Origin: Arthrobacter sp. PM3
GTDB taxonomy: Bacteria > Actinomycetota > Actinomycetes > Actinomycetales > Micrococcaceae
DNA: 64,000 nucleotides
Assembly (NCBI RefSeq): GCF_003352915.1
Contig: NZ_CP022314.1
Location: 4,067,957-4,131,956 of the forward strand
Direction of reading: 5' to 3'
Shown: piece after piece, positions 61,343-64,000 of the stretch
Numbering within the stretch: the first letter of the stretch is position 1
Layout of the letters: every line of letters begins with the position of its first letter
Notes under the pieces: model-generated
What the model saw: only the letters and a program-made list of their open reading frames with translations
Database searches by the model: none
What the model was told of the DNA's origin: nothing
Program-made: the position numbers and the translations under genes

Positions 61343-63718
61343 ATGATCGAAGACTTGCTGCTCGGCGGTCACAAAGGGATTGTGGCAGACCTGCACACGC
61401 GGATAAAACAAATTCGCGACGAGGCGTACGACGGCGCCAACATCATTCTCCTACGCGGACCCAGCGGGGTAGGCAAGTCAAGGATTATCCGCGAACTCTA
61501 CACAGCCTTGTGTGCAGATCAGAACCGTGTTGGTCCCGCGTATTGGGGACCCTTATACCACCCTGGCCCGACGCCGGAATCAGGCGCCAGTGACCCCATG
61601 CAAGTCCGCAAAGAACTGGGACCCCGCCCGGAATCGTTCATATGGGCCCCGGGTGCCCTGCCAAACTTCGGCTGGTGGACACTCGACTGCGTGCGCGATT
61701 CAGGCGGTAATGCTCTGGACGTCACTCGCACCTTGACAGCGCAACTTGATGCGCATGCATTGCCACTGGCAATCGCCCACCGCAGAAAGTCAGCGTGGAC
61801 CGAAAAGGCGGCCGGCGCCTGGGAACGTGTTCTCGGAGAAGTCCAGTCGGTGGCAAAGGACGAGGCCGTTGGAGTGCTCGAGGACTTTCTGGGACAAGCA
61901 TTAAACGTAGCCCTGCCCGGCATCGGACCGCTCTTGGGGTGGGGTGTGAAGGGCGTGGGCGCAGCGAAAGACCGGTACCAGGAAAATCAGCTGCTGAATC
62001 GGGAGGTTACTTCGGGTGACTTAGTGGCAAAAGCGGGGCGCAGCCGCGCCGAAGAAACAGCACGGGGGCTTCGGAGCCTTTCCCGTCCGACGCTGCCAGG
62101 AGTTGTGGTGATTGAAGATTTGCACCGCATGGACGCTTCCTTCGCCAATTTCCTCGACGCTGCCGCAGAGACTGATTCAAGGAAGCCATTGCTGGTTATC
62201 GGGACAGTCTGGCCCGAAGGATTTAGCAACCCGGCCTTCTCCGACTGGTTTAAGAGCCGGGGTGTGCGCGTCTCTGAACTGATTGAGGTTCCGGAACTTC
62301 TCGAGGACGATCTCGTTCGCATCTTGCTTGAGTACGCGCCCAACACCAACGTCCCGGACGCTCACGTCATCGTAGAGCGGTTTGGCACTCCTCATTTCCT
62401 CAAGCTGTGGCTAACGTGCCGGGGAACTCAAAAGCTCATCAAGAAACAACAAGGTGCCCTTGTCGTTGACGAAACGTTGATGAACGACATCCCCGACGAC
62501 ATCAACGATGTCATGAAGGAGCGGTGGAAGGAGCTTCCAACCGAAGCACGGCAGGCCATTGGACTCGCGGTCGCGGCGCAGCCGCAAGGAGCGGAGCGCC
62601 TGCCAAAATTCCTACCCGAAATCATCAACAGTCTGCGTCCACCCGTTGAGCTTCCCGAAGGAAGGTCCATTCAGGAGGGCATGCAATTTGCAATTGATCC
62701 CTCGGCCTGGTGCCGCCTTACTCAAGAGGTGGCAAGCCTGCGCGAAGAGAGCCTCCACCGCATCGTCCGGGAACAACTGTTCTCCGGGCCTGATCGGTGG
62801 GATGCTGACGAAGTCGAATCCATCCGGGCCTCGGCTGTCGACGCACTCGTTCAATGGGTCGTCCTGAACGTGCCGGTAGACTCTTGGCTGACGTCCCTAG
62901 GGCCCGACCCAACGCCAAAGAATGAGGAACGCTCTGCAGCCGCCCCGTCCCACGCAGCAGCCGAATGGCTCATAGACCTTGACCCCGACGGAACAACGCT
63001 CGCGCATGGCTGGGCGCACTTGGACCTTGCCAGTCAGCATCGTCATGTCTACGCATATCCGGCGGCGATAGCGGCAATGGAAAAGGCAATGGGTGTCATG
63101 CGCCTGAGAACCGGGGATCAAAACGAATTCTTACTCGCACTGCAGGAACTTCTGGCTAACACGTATGCCGAGTCCGGCAATCTGGCAAAGGCCATTGAGA
63201 TTCAGAAGAGACTGCCTCTAGAGGCAGCAGCAATTCTCGGACCGGAAAATCTGGGGTCCCTAGTTATTCGACGTTCTCTGGCAGATTATCTGACAGACGC
63301 CGGAGACTTGGAGGCGGCCTACGAACAACTGCGACCGCTATTGGACGACCACGTTCGGGTTCTCGGCCCCAATCATCCCCACACACTCACCACCCGGGCG
63401 TTTCTCGCTGAATGTCTTGCGCAACGCGGACGCCTGAAAGAGGCCGTGGAAATGTTCACGACACTCCTGAAGGACCAAATCAGAATCTTGGGGAAAGACC
63501 ATCCCAACACACTAAGCACGCGCGGTAGCCTCATCGAACATTCAAAGGTGACCGCAGATAGCGACGAAACGAAGACGGAACTCGAAAGACTGCTGGCCGA
63601 CCGCACCCGGGTGCTAGGCGAACGCCACCACAGCACGCTGGGGACGCGGCGGGACCTAGCCAACGCGCTTGCTGCACATGGGGATCTAGTCGGCGCTGTC
63701 GAGCTAGGAGACTGCTGA
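61343..63718 (+). CDS. STAND-type NTPase with C-terminal TPR repeats, apparently truncated
   Basis: This 791-residue protein runs from ATG 61343, preferred to 61331 because GGGGG lies 5 bases ahead. It has an N-terminal P-loop (GPSGVGKS, residues 39-46), Walker B VVVIEDLHRMD (~254-264), and a winged-helix-like region to ~550. From ~570 it has TPR/kinesin-light-chain-type repeats (HVRVLGPNHPHTLTTRAFLAECLAQRGRLKEAVEMFTTLL and similar). The repeats stop abruptly at VGAVELGDC, mid-unit, 170 bases before an IS end, so the C-terminus was probably lost. STAND-TPR proteins include antiviral and regulatory switches; no effector domain is visible at the N-terminus. Confidence 0.82.
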   Translation: MIEDLLLGGHKGIVADLHTRIKQIRDEAYDGANIILLRGPSGVGKSRIIRELYTALCADQNRVGPAYWGPLYHPGPTPESGASDPMQVRKELGPRPESFIWAPGALPNFGWWTLDCVRDSGGNALDVTRTLTAQLDAHALPLAIAHRRKSAWTEKAAGAWERVLGEVQSVAKDEAVGVLEDFLGQALNVALPGIGPLLGWGVKGVGAAKDRYQENQLLNREVTSGDLVAKAGRSRAEETARGLRSLSRPTLPGVVVIEDLHRMDASFANFLDAAAETDSRKPLLVIGTVWPEGFSNPAFSDWFKSRGVRVSELIEVPELLEDDLVRILLEYAPNTNVPDAHVIVERFGTPHFLKLWLTCRGTQKLIKKQQGALVVDETLMNDIPDDINDVMKERWKELPTEARQAIGLAVAAQPQGAERLPKFLPEIINSLRPPVELPEGRSIQEGMQFAIDPSAWCRLTQEVASLREESLHRIVREQLFSGPDRWDADEVESIRASAVDALVQWVVLNVPVDSWLTSLGPDPTPKNEERSAAAPSHAAAEWLIDLDPDGTTLAHGWAHLDLASQHRHVYAYPAAIAAMEKAMGVMRLRTGDQNEFLLALQELLANTYAESGNLAKAIEIQKRLPLEAAAILGPENLGSLVIRRSLADYLTDAGDLEAAYEQLRPLLDDHVRVLGPNHPHTLTTRAFLAECLAQRGRLKEAVEMFTTLLKDQIRILGKDHPNTLSTRGSLIEHSKVTADSDETKTELERLLADRTRVLGERHHSTLGTRRDLANALAAHGDLVGAVELGDC

Positions 63719-63886
63719 ACTAATCGCTTTTGAGAGGGGTCGGGCGGGCGCGTGAGCGCTTTGCCCGGCCCTTCGGGCGTGTGCGGGTGGCCGGTTCGGA
63801 TTCCGTTGGGTGGTCAGTTGTCGGTTTGGGGCGGAGGCCTGGTGCCGAGGGGCCCTCCGGGTCTTTCCAGGGCCTTGGGGCGGCCC
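63700..63886. mobile_element. Probable IS end joining the STAND gene
   Basis: GC content and base composition switch near 63700-63720, where the TPR pattern also breaks. The stretch from there to the transposase stop is non-coding and G-rich. It is interpreted as the end of the insertion sequence, with its boundary inside the 3' end of the STAND gene. The exact boundary is not determined. Confidence 0.5.
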
Positions 63887-64000
63887 TCACGCGATGGCCC
63901 AGGATCCGTGTTCGCTGGTGAGTCCGAGCTTCAGGAGCCTGCGGAGGTTCAGCCCGGCGATCCGTAGCTGCAGCCAGGCGTTGTTTCGGCTGGTGCCGCG
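63887..64000 (-). CDS. IS transposase C-terminus (IS1182-like, partial)
   Basis: The last 37 codons of a leftward transposase run in from the right edge, ending with NNAWLQLRIAGLNLRRLLKLG and TSEHGSWAIA. This C-terminal pattern is that of DDE transposases of the IS1182 type common in actinobacteria; the family call is moderate. The end of the element should lie between 63718 and 63887; a terminal inverted repeat cannot be confirmed without the other end. Confidence 0.72.
   Translation of the reverse strand, partial: RGTSRNNAWLQLRIAGLNLRRLLKLGLTSEHGSWAIA

Overview
The window is high-GC actinobacterial chromosome, most likely from the Micrococcaceae (Arthrobacter or Pseudarthrobacter type). 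The evidence is strong GC codon bias with frequent GTG and TTG starts, an extended Arg/Gln-rich Rho, a fused Kgd-type 2-oxoglutarate dehydrogenase, the SigR/RsrA mycothiol redox pair, the 24-residue ribosomal protein bL37, GuaB1, a SAM-IV riboswitch, and the argS-lysA-hom-thrC-thrB-rho-prfA-prmC-tsaC-wecA-atp gene order also known from mycobacteria. The species assignment is inference.

Layout. 1-18.8 kb is a long block read leftwards: argS, lysA, hom, thrC, thrB, rho, prfA, prmC, tsaC and a TagA/WecG glycosyltransferase, then a non-canonical Y-family polymerase, then wecA, two atpI-like genes, atpB, atpE and a partial atpF. One GT2 glycosyltransferase is read rightwards inside it. Protein synthesis, amino-acid synthesis, cell-wall glycan initiation and the F-type ATP synthase therefore share one neighbourhood. 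19-30 kb holds tRNA-Arg(CCG), a protealysin-like M4 protease with its emfourin-type inhibitor, a GlxA-like regulator facing a small membrane protein, HrpA, a HIT protein, a zinc alcohol dehydrogenase, an intergenic 93-bp tandem repeat, and a divergent sulfurtransferase/Cds1 pair.

30-46 kb contains zur with a znuABC-type transporter and a perfect 37-bp palindrome before znuA, two CNNM-type membrane proteins, guaB1, kgd, a degenerate SGNH protein, a DUF4097-PadR operon behind three operator-like repeats, bL37, and rsrA-sigR with a consensus SigR promoter upstream. 46-56.8 kb is read rightwards: DoxX, aroA, rsgA, hisN, a SAM-IV riboswitch with a class-V aminotransferase, a methyltransferase, mntH-mntR, and small conserved proteins. 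Several clean rho-independent terminators punctuate it.

From about 56.9 kb to the end the sequence changes character: visibly lower GC, scattered orphan genes on both strands, longer gaps, an OGG-fold glycosylase-like protein, a STAND-type NTPase with TPRs that looks cut short, and the end of an IS transposase. This is an accessory island and the best place in the window for an undescribed, possibly defensive, system. That function is inference only.
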